A DNA stretch of 64,000 nucleotides from an uncultured Roseateles sp. (GCF_913777145.1 NZ_CAJYPS010000024.1:1-64000); one strand, 5' to 3'. Shown: positions 18,292-27,088, counted from the first letter of the stretch. Notes: generated by a model not told the origin, from the sequence alone. Numbers and translations are program-made.

Positions 18292-18308
18292 GGGACGGGG
18301 CGCGGGTC

Positions 18309-19529
18309 ATGAAGGCGTGGCCGTCGATTCTCGTGTACTACCTGTGCGGCGTGCTGGCCGCCGCGCAGCTGGGCAAGTTCGCCGCGCTGGCGCCGCGGAT
18401 CTCGCAAGACCTGGCCCTGGGCCTGGCCGCGATGGCGGCGCTCACCTCGCTGCTGGAGATCTGCGGCGCCGTGTTCGGCGGCGTGGCCGGCCGGCTGCTG
18501 CCGCGCCTGGGGCTGCGGCGCGGCCTGCTGCTGGCCCTGGCCTGCCTGGGCCTGGGCGCGCTAGCCGCCGCACTGGCCCGGCAGGCACCACTGCTGGCCG
18601 CGGCCCGGCTGGTGGAGAGCGTGGGCTACCTGATCACCGTGGTGGCCGCGCCGGTGCTGATCGCGCGCACCGCGCCCGCAGGGCAGCAGACCGCGGCCAT
18701 GACGCTGTGGAGCACCTTCGTACCCGTGGGCCTGGCGCTGGGCGCCTGGGCCTATGCGCACGCGGCCGAACTCAGCAACTGGCGCTGGGCCCAGGCCCTG
18801 AGCGTGGCGGCCGCGCTGGCGCTGATGGCCGGGCTCTGGCGCACGGCCGTGCCCGCCGCCGAACACCCCGAAGCGCCCCAGGCGCCAGCGCACCGCACCA
18901 CGCATGCACCCAAGGCCCACGGCGTTGACCCGGGCCTGTGGCTGCTGACGCTGGCCTTCGGCCTCTATGCCGTCACCGAGGTGGGCCTGCTGGCGCTGCT
19001 GCCCAGCCTGCTGGTGCAGTCCGGCCTGCCGCTCGCAGGGGCCGGCAGCTGGACGGCCGCGGCCGCGCTCGCCAACGTGCCCGCCAGCGCACTGGCTGCG
19101 TGGCTGATGCGCCGCCAGGGCTCGCTGGCCTGGGCGCTGGTGCTGCCGCTGCTGGTGTCGGGCCTGCTGTTCCCCTGGGCTTACCAGGTGGGCACAGGCC
19201 TCCTGCCGCAGGCCGTGGTGGCCGTGCTCATCAACCTGATCTCCGGCGTGTTCGCCAGCCTGGTGTTTGCGCTGCTGCCCCGCTTCGCCACGGACGAGCG
19301 CCAGCTCAGCCTAGCCAGCGGCCGCCTCACCCAATGCGGCGCCTCAGGCGCACTGCTGGGCCCGCCGCTGATGGGCGCGCTGGTGGAGCACGGGGGCTGG
19401 GCGGCTGCCAGCTGGGCCAGCGTGGGGCTGGCACTGGCGAGTGCGGGGCTGGCGTGGCGGGTGGTGCGGGGTGGACGAGTGACGGGGAACGCGGCGGCGG
19501 GGCCGGATATGGGCTCGGCCGTGAGCTGA
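18309..19529 (+). CDS. MFS transporter
   Basis: A 406-residue, very hydrophobic protein with about 12 predicted membrane spans and a basic loop between spans 2 and 3 (GRLLPRLGLRRG) of the major facilitator type. The central loop is charged and His/Pro-rich. The substrate is unknown. The divergent XRE gene is the likely regulator. The start overlaps the shared 17-bp promoter gap, so regulation must involve sequence inside one of the genes. Confidence 0.88.
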   Translation: MKAWPSILVYYLCGVLAAAQLGKFAALAPRISQDLALGLAAMAALTSLLEICGAVFGGVAGRLLPRLGLRRGLLLALACLGLGALAAALARQAPLLAAARLVESVGYLITVVAAPVLIARTAPAGQQTAAMTLWSTFVPVGLALGAWAYAHAAELSNWRWAQALSVAAALALMAGLWRTAVPAAEHPEAPQAPAHRTTHAPKAHGVDPGLWLLTLAFGLYAVTEVGLLALLPSLLVQSGLPLAGAGSWTAAAALANVPASALAAWLMRRQGSLAWALVLPLLVSGLLFPWAYQVGTGLLPQAVVAVLINLISGVFASLVFALLPRFATDERQLSLASGRLTQCGASGALLGPPLMGALVEHGGWAAASWASVGLALASAGLAWRVVRGGRVTGNAAAGPDMGSAVS

Positions 19530-19691
19530 GACCACGGTGGTTCGCGGTTTGGCCGGCTGGAACGGCTTGGGAGCGGTGGCTGCTTGTCGGCTCTCGGCCA
19601 GGAACGGACCTCGCAGGGCGGCTGCTTTGGTTCTGCTCAGATATCGGATCAAAATAGTCGCCGATCCGTACGCAAATGGTTTGGCCTCGAT

Positions 19692-20678
19692 ATGGAAGAT
19701 TTGCCGATCAGAACGCTCGAAGCAACGATGATGGAGTTGTTACCTCCAATCGATGAAGTTCTGGCCGAGCGCGGCGAGCCGTTATCAAATCGTCCTCATA
19801 GGGCAGCAATGCTCGTCGTCGAGCATTGCATCGTGGATATCCAGGGTGACTCGAAGGAAGGCTACCTCACCAAAGCTTGGTTCGGCTCGATACTCTCTGC
19901 CACGATTGACTGGTACTTCAAGATATATGGTCAAGCAATGCGAACCCAGGAAGGTACGGTTCACTCTGCAGCCATTCTCATTCGCCAGACACCTTTTGCA
20001 ATCCGCATCCCTCTTTCCACGCACACTGCCCGGGCGGCCGACAGCACCTTCTGGATAGCGCTCCTAGCCAGTGTCCAGTCGGACGAGGTTCCCCTTTCAT
20101 GGATCGTGGATCCGCCAACGCTCTCCGAGCTTTCCGAAGATCAACGGGGAGAGGTGGCCCAGCGCGCTTGCATGACTGCCGAAAACGTCCGGCAGATATG
20201 GAACGTCTTGCTGACCGCAGATCACATCTCCGAACGTGCTCGCCGACATGCTGCACTCGTCTTGCCGCATCTCGAATCGACAGCAAGGTTGATCGTTAAG
20301 CATGACGCCCTCTCGCTATCGTCGGCGATCTGGGATGCCAACTTCGCTGCCGAACAAATCATCAAGTGCTTCTTGCTGCAAGACGGGACAATCAAGGTAC
20401 CAGCCTCACACGACGTCAAGGATCTTCACAATCTCGCGAAGTGGAGCGCGCACCCGCCGCAGCCCCTACTGGATTCGATTGCATTGATGCCGAGTGGCAG
20501 GGACGCTGTTCGATACCGATACTCGGAAATGGGGAGACCTTCGCTGTCTACAGTGATCGGACTGTATGAAGCAAGCCAGACCATCTGCCGGTACTACGCG
20601 CTGGCACTTCCGCGCAAGTTCAGACTTGAGAATGCGCGATTCAGGATGCGGGCACCGCCTATGCCCGAACGTCAGTAA
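19692..20678 (+). CDS. Hypothetical protein of lower GC, HEPN-like C-terminal half
   Basis: A 328-residue protein of no family I can name. Its base composition is visibly lower in GC and its codon use more relaxed than all neighbours, which suggests horizontal acquisition. Residues ~235-275 (FAAEQIIKCFLLQDG ... SHDVKDLHNLAKWS) resemble the helix pattern of HEPN domains, but the R-x4-6-H nuclease motif is not evident. I chose the ATG at 19692; a longer frame opens at 19584. No partner gene is next to it. Any toxin or defence role is speculation. Confidence 0.6.
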   Translation: MEDLPIRTLEATMMELLPPIDEVLAERGEPLSNRPHRAAMLVVEHCIVDIQGDSKEGYLTKAWFGSILSATIDWYFKIYGQAMRTQEGTVHSAAILIRQTPFAIRIPLSTHTARAADSTFWIALLASVQSDEVPLSWIVDPPTLSELSEDQRGEVAQRACMTAENVRQIWNVLLTADHISERARRHAALVLPHLESTARLIVKHDALSLSSAIWDANFAAEQIIKCFLLQDGTIKVPASHDVKDLHNLAKWSAHPPQPLLDSIALMPSGRDAVRYRYSEMGRPSLSTVIGLYEASQTICRYYALALPRKFRLENARFRMRAPPMPERQ

Positions 20679-20908
20679 TACCTCAGAGCGAGCTTGGCTT
20701 CGGCGCGCCGCTCAAATCAGCGTCGAGCACCTGCTCCCGAGCATCGAATCGAGAGCAACCTAGGACCGCTTCGGGTCGATTGCAGCCAACGCTCCAGCCT
20801 GCACAAGCGGCATCCCCAGCCTGAAGCCCCCCCACCCACCAGCCCACCGATAATCCCCCCCGCTCCCCAGTCAATTCGCAGGCGCCATGCCGCCTGCCCC
20901 GCGATCCC

Positions 20909-21550
20909 ATGCCCAAATCCCCTCACAAGCCTTTCGTCATCGGTGTTGCAGGGGGCAGCGGCAGCGGCAAGTCGACGGTGACGCGCCAGGTGCTGGCCGC
21001 GATCGGGTCGGAACAGGTGGCGGTGGTGATGCAGGACGACTACTACCGCGACCAGTCCCACATGCCGCCGGAAGACCGGCGCAAGCAGAACTACGACCAT
21101 CCCGATGCCTTCGACTGGCCGCTGATGGCCCAGCACCTGGCCGCGCTGCGCAAGGGCGAGGCGATTGAGATGCCGGTGTACGACTTCGCGGCCGACAACC
21201 GCTCCAGCGAGACCATCACCGTGAAGCCCGCGCCGGTGATCGTCGTCGAGGGCCTGTTCGCGCTGTACGACACCAAGCTGCGCAACATGATGTCGCTGAA
21301 GATCTATGTGGACACGGCATCTGACGTGCGCTTCATCCGCCGGCTGCAGCGCGACATCTCGGAGCGCGGCCGCAGCACCGAGTCGGTGGTGCAGCAGTAC
21401 CTGGAAACGGTGCGCCCCATGCACAAGCAGTTCATCGAGCCCACCAAGCGCAATGCCGACGTGATCCTGCCGCACGGCGCCAACGGCCCGGCGGTGGACA
21501 TCATCACCACCAAGGTGAAGAGCCTGCTGCAGCACAAGAACGAGGGCTGA
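20909..21550 (+). CDS. udk: Uridine kinase
   Basis: Udk phosphorylates uridine and cytidine in pyrimidine salvage. The 213-residue protein has the Walker A GVAGGSGSGKST (residues 12-23), QDDYYRDQS, the NYDHPDAFDWPL substrate segment, YDFAADNRSSET, VVVEGLFALYD and RFIRRLQRDISERGR. The spacer upstream is C-rich and has no gene for about 230 bp. It converges with the HxlR gene. Confidence 0.97.
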   Translation: MPKSPHKPFVIGVAGGSGSGKSTVTRQVLAAIGSEQVAVVMQDDYYRDQSHMPPEDRRKQNYDHPDAFDWPLMAQHLAALRKGEAIEMPVYDFAADNRSSETITVKPAPVIVVEGLFALYDTKLRNMMSLKIYVDTASDVRFIRRLQRDISERGRSTESVVQQYLETVRPMHKQFIEPTKRNADVILPHGANGPAVDIITTKVKSLLQHKNEG

Positions 21551-21624
21551 GCCAAGGGGCGTGACCCGGCCCGCCTGGGGTCAGGTCTCGCGCCGCAGGC
21601 CGGCTTGACGCCAGGCTGGCCGCC

Positions 21625-22086
21625 TCATCGGGTGCCACGCCCCCGCACCAGGGAGTGGATGCGAACCCCCTCCTCGGCGCTGGGGCCGCTCGGCCGGCTG
21701 TCGAAATCTTGCCGCGCGGCTCGGAAACGGTCTGCGTTTTCGACGATCCAGGTCCACAGCGGCACCATGCGCAGCAGCAGCTCCATGCCCATGTCGGTGA
21801 GCTCGTACTCGACCCTGGGCGGCAGCTCGTCGAAATCATGCCGGTGCACCAGGCCGTCACGTTCGAGCTGTCTCAGCGTCAGCGTCAACATGCGTTGAGT
21901 CACCCCGTGCATGCGCCGGCCGATCTCGGCGTGGCGCAGCCTGCCATACACGCCCAGCGTGTGCACCACGCCCAGCGACCAGCGGCTGCCCGCATGCGCG
22001 AGCACCTCTCGCCGCACGCCGTCGTCATCGTCTCGCAGGCCATCGCAGACGGTCTGCGCGTATTGAAGGATTTCATCTCGGTTCAC
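21625..22086 (-). CDS. HxlR-family transcriptional regulator
   Basis: A 153-residue winged-helix regulator. It shows the HxlR signature GSRWSLGVVHTLGVYGRLRHAEIGRRMHGVTQRMLTLTLRQLERDGLV, with the PPRVEYELTDMG wing. The start is GTG, with GGGAG upstream. It is divergent from the NmrA-type reductase, whose promoter region contains CACGCGTG (22106-22113), a possible operator. HxlR genes are often divergent from the redox enzyme they regulate. Confidence 0.92.
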   Translation of the reverse strand: MNRDEILQYAQTVCDGLRDDDDGVRREVLAHAGSRWSLGVVHTLGVYGRLRHAEIGRRMHGVTQRMLTLTLRQLERDGLVHRHDFDELPPRVEYELTDMGMELLLRMVPLWTWIVENADRFRAARQDFDSRPSGPSAEEGVRIHSLVRGRGTR

Positions 22087-22179
22087 GGCGCTCAGCTCCC
22101 GGTATCACGCGTGTGCCTTCTTACGTTCACGCCCCTGCCTTCCTAGACTGCCGGCCATTCCTAGCCAGCGGTCCCCACG

Positions 22180-23133
22180 ATAAAGCGATCCGATACCAAC
22201 ACCACATCTCAGAACATTCTCGTCCTCGGTGCGGGCGAACTCGGCCTGCCTGTGCTGCGCCATCTGGCGCGCCGGGCGCGCGACGTGGCGGGCGCCCGCA
22301 TCAGCGTGCTGCTGCGGGCCAGCGCTGTTGAGTCCGCCGATGCGGCCAAGCAGCACGATGTCGCGGAGATCCGGGACCTCGGCATCACCCTTGTCGTGGG
22401 CGATCTCGTGAAGAGCTCCGTCGACGAACTTGCCACCTTGTTTGCCCGTTATGACACGGTCATCGGTTGCGCGGGCTATGCCGCCGGCGTCGACACGCCG
22501 ATGAAGCTGGCACGGGCCGCCTTGCAGGCCCGCATTCCGCGCTACTTTCCCTGGCAGTTCGGGGTCGATTTCGACGTGATCGGCCGGGGCAGCCCGCAAG
22601 ACATCTTCGACGCCCAGCTGGACGTGCGCGAGTTGCTGCGCAGCCAGCAGGAGACGGAGTGGGTCATCATCTCGACGGGCATGTTCATGAGCTACCTGTT
22701 CGAGCCCGAATTCGGCGTGGTGGACCTGCAGCGCAGCGAGGTGAATGCGCTGGGCAGCCTGGAAACCGAAGTGACGCTGACGACGCCCGACGACATCGGC
22801 GCGCTGACCGCCGAGATCGTGTTCACCCGGCCGCGCATCCGCAACGAGATCGTCTACCTGGCCGGCGACACCGTGAGCTACGGGCAGGTGGCCGACAAGC
22901 TGCAAGCCGCGCTGGGCCGCCCGTTCCGCCGTTCGGTGTGGACCGAACCCTTCTTGCTGGAGGAACTGGCGCGCGATCCGCACAACATGATGCGCAAGTA
23001 CCGCGCGGCCTTTGCCCAGGGCCGCGGCGTGGCCTGGGACAAGCGCGGGACCTTCAATCACCAGCACGCCATTGCCGTGACGGACGTGGCCTCCTGGATC
23101 GCGGCTCATCTGGCGTCCGGTGGCCGCCTGTAA
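22180..23133 (+). CDS. NmrA/isoflavone-reductase-like NAD(P)-binding oxidoreductase, non-standard start
   Basis: An atypical short-chain dehydrogenase of the NmrA/aromatic alcohol reductase type. It has the dinucleotide motif LGAGELGLPVLRHL, then DTVIGCAGYAAG, PRYFPWQFGVDFDVIG and VIISTGMFMSYLFEP. The nucleotide-binding motif lies upstream of the first GTG (22252), and no ATG, GTG, TTG or CTG follows the in-frame TAG at 22162 before that motif. Candidate starts are ATA (22180), used here, or ATT (22216). Either the gene uses a rare start or the true start codon was mutated. It is divergent from the HxlR gene. Confidence 0.75.
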   Translation: MKRSDTNTTSQNILVLGAGELGLPVLRHLARRARDVAGARISVLLRASAVESADAAKQHDVAEIRDLGITLVVGDLVKSSVDELATLFARYDTVIGCAGYAAGVDTPMKLARAALQARIPRYFPWQFGVDFDVIGRGSPQDIFDAQLDVRELLRSQQETEWVIISTGMFMSYLFEPEFGVVDLQRSEVNALGSLETEVTLTTPDDIGALTAEIVFTRPRIRNEIVYLAGDTVSYGQVADKLQAALGRPFRRSVWTEPFLLEELARDPHNMMRKYRAAFAQGRGVAWDKRGTFNHQHAIAVTDVASWIAAHLASGGRL

Positions 23134-23209
23134 TCCGCCCCGAGCGGCCGGGTGCGGCAAGGGCTGCTAGATTCGCCAGCCTGCTCCCGGCCGCTCTTGA
23201 GTTTCAGGT

Positions 23210-23902
23210 TTGAACGCCACCGCACCGCTCCCCGCCCCCGCCGCGCCGCGCGCGCTGATCCTCGACCTCGACGGCACGCTGGTCGACACGCTGGGCGACT
23301 TCGTCGCCGTGCTGGCCCTGACGCTGGCCGAGCTGGGCCTGCCGGCCGTGACGCGCGGCTTTGTGGAACACACCATAGGCCGCGGCGGTGAGCACCTGGT
23401 GCGCCAGACGCTGGCCCATGTGGGCGCCGAGCCGGCACTGTTCGAGCGCGCTTGGGCGCTCTACCAGCAGCACTACGCGGCGGTGAACGGTGCGCATGCC
23501 GCCGTGTTTGAGGGCGTGGTGGAGGGGCTGGAGGCGCTGCGCGCGCTTGGCCTGCCGCTGGCGGTGCTGACCAACAAGCCCGCCGAGCCGGCGCGGGAGC
23601 TGCTGCGGCGCAAGGGGCTGGACGGCTACTTCGCGCAGGTGTTCGGCGGCGACAGCTTTGCGCGCAAGAAGCCCGACCCGCTGCCGCTGCTCAAGACCTG
23701 CGAGGCACTGGGCACGGCACCCGCACAGACCTGGATGGTGGGCGACTCACGCAACGACGCCGAGGCCGCGCACGCGGCGGGCTGCCCGCTGGTGCTGATG
23801 ACCTATGGCTACAACCACGGCGAGGACATACACGCCGTGGCCGCACGCGAGCACCTGGACCGGCTGGACCGGCTCAGCCTGCTCAGCGGCGCGCGCGCTT
23901 GA
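23210..23902 (+). CDS. gph: Phosphoglycolate phosphatase, HAD family
   Basis: Gph hydrolyses 2-phosphoglycolate formed in DNA repair or by Rubisco oxygenation. The 230-residue HAD enzyme has motif I LDLDGTLVDT (Asp19, Asp21), a cap domain, motif II VLTNKP, motif III Lys in ARKKPDP, and motif IV MVGDSRNDAEAA. The start is TTG; no closer ATG precedes the catalytic motif. Placement before trpE matches betaproteobacterial order, except that rpe is missing from its usual place. Its last 20 bp overlap the convergent chalcone-isomerase-like gene. Confidence 0.93.
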   Translation: MNATAPLPAPAAPRALILDLDGTLVDTLGDFVAVLALTLAELGLPAVTRGFVEHTIGRGGEHLVRQTLAHVGAEPALFERAWALYQQHYAAVNGAHAAVFEGVVEGLEALRALGLPLAVLTNKPAEPARELLRRKGLDGYFAQVFGGDSFARKKPDPLPLLKTCEALGTAPAQTWMVGDSRNDAEAAHAAGCPLVLMTYGYNHGEDIHAVAAREHLDRLDRLSLLSGARA

Positions 23903-24482
23903 CGCCCAGCAGCGCGTCCTTGAGGTTGTCGTCGGCGGGCTTGTCGCCCAGCCAGATGCGCAGCAGCGCGCTGTAGAACTCGGGCTCCTTGATGGGCTCG
24001 CTGAGCATGGGCTTGCCGTTGAGCAGCACCATGGAGCCCTGACCGGGCACGAAGTCCACCGAGAAGGAGTCGCCCGCGGCCAGTGCCTTGCGGCTCGCGA
24101 AGATCTCGCTGAGCTTGAGCACGCCGTTGACCGACTTCACGAACTCCTCGCGCGGTGCGTTGGCCTCCATGCCCTTGGTGAACAGCTTGCCCAGTTCGTT
24201 GCCGTCGATGTCGCGCAGCATCTGGATATGGATGCGCTTGGGGCCGCCCATGGCCAGCACCTCGGCCGTGGTGGACGCATGGCTCTGCAGGTACAGGCCG
24301 GCCGTGTAGACCTTGACGATGAACTTGTAGCGTATTCCGGCGCCGTTGAGCTGCAGCTTGTGCCCGCCCACGTCCTGCGCCTGCTCGTACTTCACATTCG
24401 CCACCTCGACCGCCTGGGCCTGGGCCACACCGCCCGTCAGGCTGCCCACGGCCAGCAGGGCCGCGACCATCAGTGCTCGCAT
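23883..24482 (-). CDS. Periplasmic chalcone-isomerase-like protein
   Basis: A 199-residue protein with a signal peptide (cleavage near AQAQA) and a chalcone isomerase-like domain (PF16036 type). Typical segments are LQLNGAGIRYKFIVKVYTAGLYL, PKRIHIQMLRDIDG, DFVPGQGSMVLLNGKP and YSALLRIWLGDKPADDNLKDALLG. Bacterial members are probably non-catalytic lipid- or ligand-binding proteins. It is transcribed away from the trp leader and converges with gph. Confidence 0.85.
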   Translation of the reverse strand: MRALMVAALLAVGSLTGGVAQAQAVEVANVKYEQAQDVGGHKLQLNGAGIRYKFIVKVYTAGLYLQSHASTTAEVLAMGGPKRIHIQMLRDIDGNELGKLFTKGMEANAPREEFVKSVNGVLKLSEIFASRKALAAGDSFSVDFVPGQGSMVLLNGKPMLSEPIKEPEFYSALLRIWLGDKPADDNLKDALLGVKRARR

Positions 24483-24579
24483 AAGGTCTTGTCTCCGGTT
24501 TCTTAGCGCGGCAATGGCCGCTTCGCGGCCTGGAGTATGGCGCGGCTGGCGCCGGGTGCGCTGATACACTGACTTCATC

Positions 24580-24660
24580 ATGTTCATCACGCGCAAGCAC
24601 AGCACGGGGTCGAGCGACCGGGGAGCCTGGCCCTGGCGTCGCTGCTTCACTGCCGACTGA
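24580..24660 (+). CDS. trpL: trp operon leader peptide, 26 aa
   Basis: A short frame ends 102 bp before trpE and contains two Trp codons separated by one Pro codon (AWPWRR, residues 16-21). That arrangement is the hallmark of a ribosome-mediated attenuation leader. The stop is TGA at 24658-24660, and mutually exclusive hairpins follow at once. No strong ribosome-binding site precedes the ATG. A TACACT at about 24565 could be a -10 element but would leave almost no 5' leader. Confidence 0.75.
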   Translation: MFITRKHSTGSSDRGAWPWRRCFTAD

Positions 24661-24664
24661 TGCT

Positions 24665-24749
24665 GCTTGGCGCGCCCTGACGCGCTCCCTCACGCGTTGC
24701 CCCGTCCGACTGACAGGGCTGCACGCCAAGCCCTGAAAGACTGTCTTTT
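24665..24749 (+). promoter_or_regulatory. trp attenuator: competing antiterminator and terminator hairpins
   Basis: GCTTGGCG (24665-24672) pairs perfectly with CGCCAAGC (24724-24731), and CCCTG (24675-24679) with CAGGG (24714-24718), forming a long antiterminator-type stem. CAGGGCT (24714-24720) can instead pair with AGCCCTG (24729-24735), followed by a T-rich stretch ending in TCTTTT. The two folds exclude each other. With the Trp-rich leader peptide this is a classical attenuator for the trpE transcript. Confidence 0.7.
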
Positions 24750-24762
24750 CAAGGTTTGAGAC

Positions 24763-26262
24763 GTGATCACTGAACTGGAATTCCAGAGCCTGGCTTCTGA
24801 GGGCTACAACCGCATCCCGCTGATCAGCGAGGCCTTTGCGGATCTCGAAACCCCGCTGTCCCTCTACCTCAAGCTCTGCGCCGGCAGCGGCCAGGGCCGC
24901 AACAGCTTTCTGCTGGAGTCCGTCGTCGGCGGCGAGCGCTTCGGGCGCTACTCCTTCATCGGCCTGCCCTGCCGCACGCTGGTGCGGGCCACCGGCACGC
25001 TGTGCGAGGTGGTGACCGACGGCGTCGTCGTGGAGACGCACGAGGGCAACCCGCTGGACTTCATCGCGGCCTACCAGGAGCGCATCAAGCCCAAGATCCC
25101 GGCCGGCCTGCCGCGCTTCTGCGGCGGCCTGGCGGGCTACTTCGGCTACGAGGCGGTGCGCGCCATCGAGAAGCGCCTGGCCGACACCAAGAAGGACGGC
25201 GGCCTGGGCACGCCCGACATCCAGCTGCTGCTGAGCGAGGAGGTCGCCGTCATCGACAACCTCTCCGGGCGCCTGTACCTCATCGTGTGGGCCGACCCGC
25301 GCCAGCCCGAGGCGTTCTTCCGCGCCACCAAGCGGCTGTCGCAGCTGCGCGACCAGCTGCACTACTCGGTCAGCGTGCCGCGCGTGAACCGCAGCGAGTC
25401 TCACCCGGTGCAGCGCGAGTTCTCCAAGACCGAGCTGATGGCCGCGGTGGAGCGCGCCAAGGAATACATCGCCGCGGGCGACCTGATGCAGGTCGTCATC
25501 GGCCAGCGCCTGGCCAAGCCCTACAAGGCCGAGCCCATCTCGCTGTACCGCGCGCTGCGGGCGCTGAACCCCAGCCCCTACATGTACTTCTACGACTTCG
25601 GCGACTTCCAGGTCGTGGGCGCCAGCCCCGAGATCCTGGTGCGCGAGGAGCATGCGCTGGACGCCGAGGGTCAGGACTTGCGCAAGGTCACGATACGCCC
25701 GCTGGCCGGCACCCGCCCGCGCGGCGGCACACCGGAGCGCGACCAGCAGCTCGAGGTCGAGCTCAAGGCCGACCCCAAGGAGCGCGCCGAGCACCTGATG
25801 CTGATCGACCTGGCCCGCAACGACATCGGCCGCATCGCCCGCACCGGCAGCGTGAAGGTGACCCAGGCCTTCGATGTGGAGCGCTACTCGCATGTGATGC
25901 ACATCGTGTCCAACGTGGAAGGCACGCTGCGCCCCGAGGTGGGCCAGCTGGATGTGCTGAAGGCCACCTTCCCGGCCGGCACGCTCAGCGGTGCGCCCAA
26001 GGTGCGCGCGATGGAGCTGATCGACGAGCTGGAGCCGGTGCAGCGCGGCATCTACGGCGGCGCCTGCGGCTACCTCAGCTTCGCCGGCGACATGGACCTG
26101 GCCATCGCGATACGCACCGGCATCGTCAAGGACGGCATGCTCTACGTGCAGGCCGCGGCGGGCATCGTGGCGGACTCAGTGCCTGAACTGGAGTGGCAAG
26201 AGACTGAAGCCAAAGCCCGCGCCCTGCTGCGCGCCGCTGAACTGGTGGAAGAAGGATTTTGA
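24763..26262 (+). CDS. trpE: Anthranilate synthase component I
   Basis: TrpE makes anthranilate from chorismate with ammonia from TrpG. The 499-residue protein has the N-terminal Trp-feedback motif in FLLESVVGG. The chorismate-binding domain shows DLMQVVIGQRL, PSPYMYF, ASPEILV, IRPLAGTRPRG, LMLIDLARNDIGR and SGAPKVRAMELIDELEP. The start is GTG, with AAGG 8 bases upstream. Expression is probably controlled by the leader and attenuator. A palindromic repeat separates it from trpG. Confidence 0.98.
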   Translation: MITELEFQSLASEGYNRIPLISEAFADLETPLSLYLKLCAGSGQGRNSFLLESVVGGERFGRYSFIGLPCRTLVRATGTLCEVVTDGVVVETHEGNPLDFIAAYQERIKPKIPAGLPRFCGGLAGYFGYEAVRAIEKRLADTKKDGGLGTPDIQLLLSEEVAVIDNLSGRLYLIVWADPRQPEAFFRATKRLSQLRDQLHYSVSVPRVNRSESHPVQREFSKTELMAAVERAKEYIAAGDLMQVVIGQRLAKPYKAEPISLYRALRALNPSPYMYFYDFGDFQVVGASPEILVREEHALDAEGQDLRKVTIRPLAGTRPRGGTPERDQQLEVELKADPKERAEHLMLIDLARNDIGRIARTGSVKVTQAFDVERYSHVMHIVSNVEGTLRPEVGQLDVLKATFPAGTLSGAPKVRAMELIDELEPVQRGIYGGACGYLSFAGDMDLAIAIRTGIVKDGMLYVQAAAGIVADSVPELEWQETEAKARALLRAAELVEEGF

Positions 26263-26340
26263 TGACCCCCACGCTCACTTCGTTCACTGCCCCCCGAGGG
26301 GGCGCGGCCTCCCTTGGGGCGGCCCGGCGGGAGGCCTGAC
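26263..26340. repeat. REP-like palindromic element between trpE and trpG
   Basis: This 78-bp spacer holds two perfect inverted repeats: GCCCCC-cga-GGGGGC (26289-26303) and GGCCTCCC ... GGGAGGCC (26306-26313 and 26329-26336). It also holds the 17-mer CTTGGGGCGGCCCGGCG (26313-26329), which recurs after trpG. From memory, similar GC-rich palindromic spacers are scattered through Burkholderiales genomes. In mRNA it could fold strongly and alter trpG expression or stability. Confidence 0.7.
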
Positions 26341-26922
26341 ATGCTCTTGATGATCGACAACTACGACAGCTTCACGTTCAACATCGTCCAGTACCTCGGT
26401 GAACTGGGCGCCGACGTGAAGGTGGTGCGCAACGACGAGATCACGGTGGCCGAGATGGCCGCGCTCAACCCCGACCACATCGTGTTCTCGCCCGGCCCCT
26501 GCACGCCCAACGAGGCGGGCGTGTGCGTGGAGGCCATCCAGCACTTCCTGGGCAAGAAGCCGCTGCTGGGCGTGTGCCTGGGCCATCAGTCCATGGGCCA
26601 GGCGCTGGGCGGCAAGATCATCCGCGCGCAGCGCCAGATGCACGGCAAGGCCAGCACGATCACGACCGACCAGCGCGGCGTCTTCAGCGGCCTGCCGCGC
26701 GAGTTCTCGGTGATCCGCTATCACTCGCTGGTCATCGAGGAGGCCACCTGCCCCGAGGTACTGGAGATCACCGCGCGCAGCGAGGACGGCGAGATCATGG
26801 GCGTGCGCCACAGGGAGCTGGCCGGCACGGCCACGCCCTGCGAGGGCGTGCAGTTCCATCCCGAGTCCATACTCAGCGAGCATGGCCACGCGATGCTGCG
26901 CAACTTCTTGGAACTGCGATGA
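26341..26922 (+). CDS. trpG: Anthranilate synthase component II (glutamine amidotransferase)
   Basis: TrpG supplies ammonia from glutamine to TrpE. The 193-residue class-I amidotransferase has [16 protein letters not shown], the oxyanion segment [11 protein letters not shown], the nucleophile Cys79 in [15 protein letters not shown], and the C-terminal His/Glu pair in [12 protein letters not shown]. The ATG follows a palindromic repeat, and the usual tight coupling with trpE is lost. Confidence 0.98.
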   Translation: MLLMIDNYDSFTFNIVQYLGELGADVKVVRNDEITVAEMAALNPDHIVFSPGPCTPNEAGVCVEAIQHFLGKKPLLGVCLGHQSMGQALGGKIIRAQRQMHGKASTITTDQRGVFSGLPREFSVIRYHSLVIEEATCPEVLEITARSEDGEIMGVRHRELAGTATPCEGVQFHPESILSEHGHAMLRNFLELR

Positions 26923-27088
26923 GCCCCTCGCCCGGTCTCGCCCGGCTGAACGCCGGCAAGCCCAGTCGGTCCCCCGTGGGGACGGCGATGCACGCGGCAT
27001 CGAGCCGCGCGCACATCGCCCGCCGGCCGGCTTGGGGCGGCCCGGCGCTCGGCCCGCGCACCCGCACCCAATCTGAGAGCCCCCAGCA
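26923..27088. repeat. Second repeat-derived spacer after trpG
   Basis: A 166-bp GC-rich spacer contains the same 17-mer (27031-27047) as the trpE-trpG spacer, plus GTCCCCCGTGGGGAC-like palindromy near 26970-26985. It appears to be a longer, partly degenerate relative of the first element. No open frame in it looks coding. Confidence 0.55.

Noticed and set aside
19692..20678. Calling the low-GC gene a HEPN toxin
   Set aside because: The R-x4-6-H motif is not evident and there is no antitoxin-like neighbour.
22113..22331. Overlapping frame starting at an ATG at 22113 as the reductase N-terminus
   Set aside because: It is in a different frame from the reductase, and its sequence does not contain the Rossmann motif.
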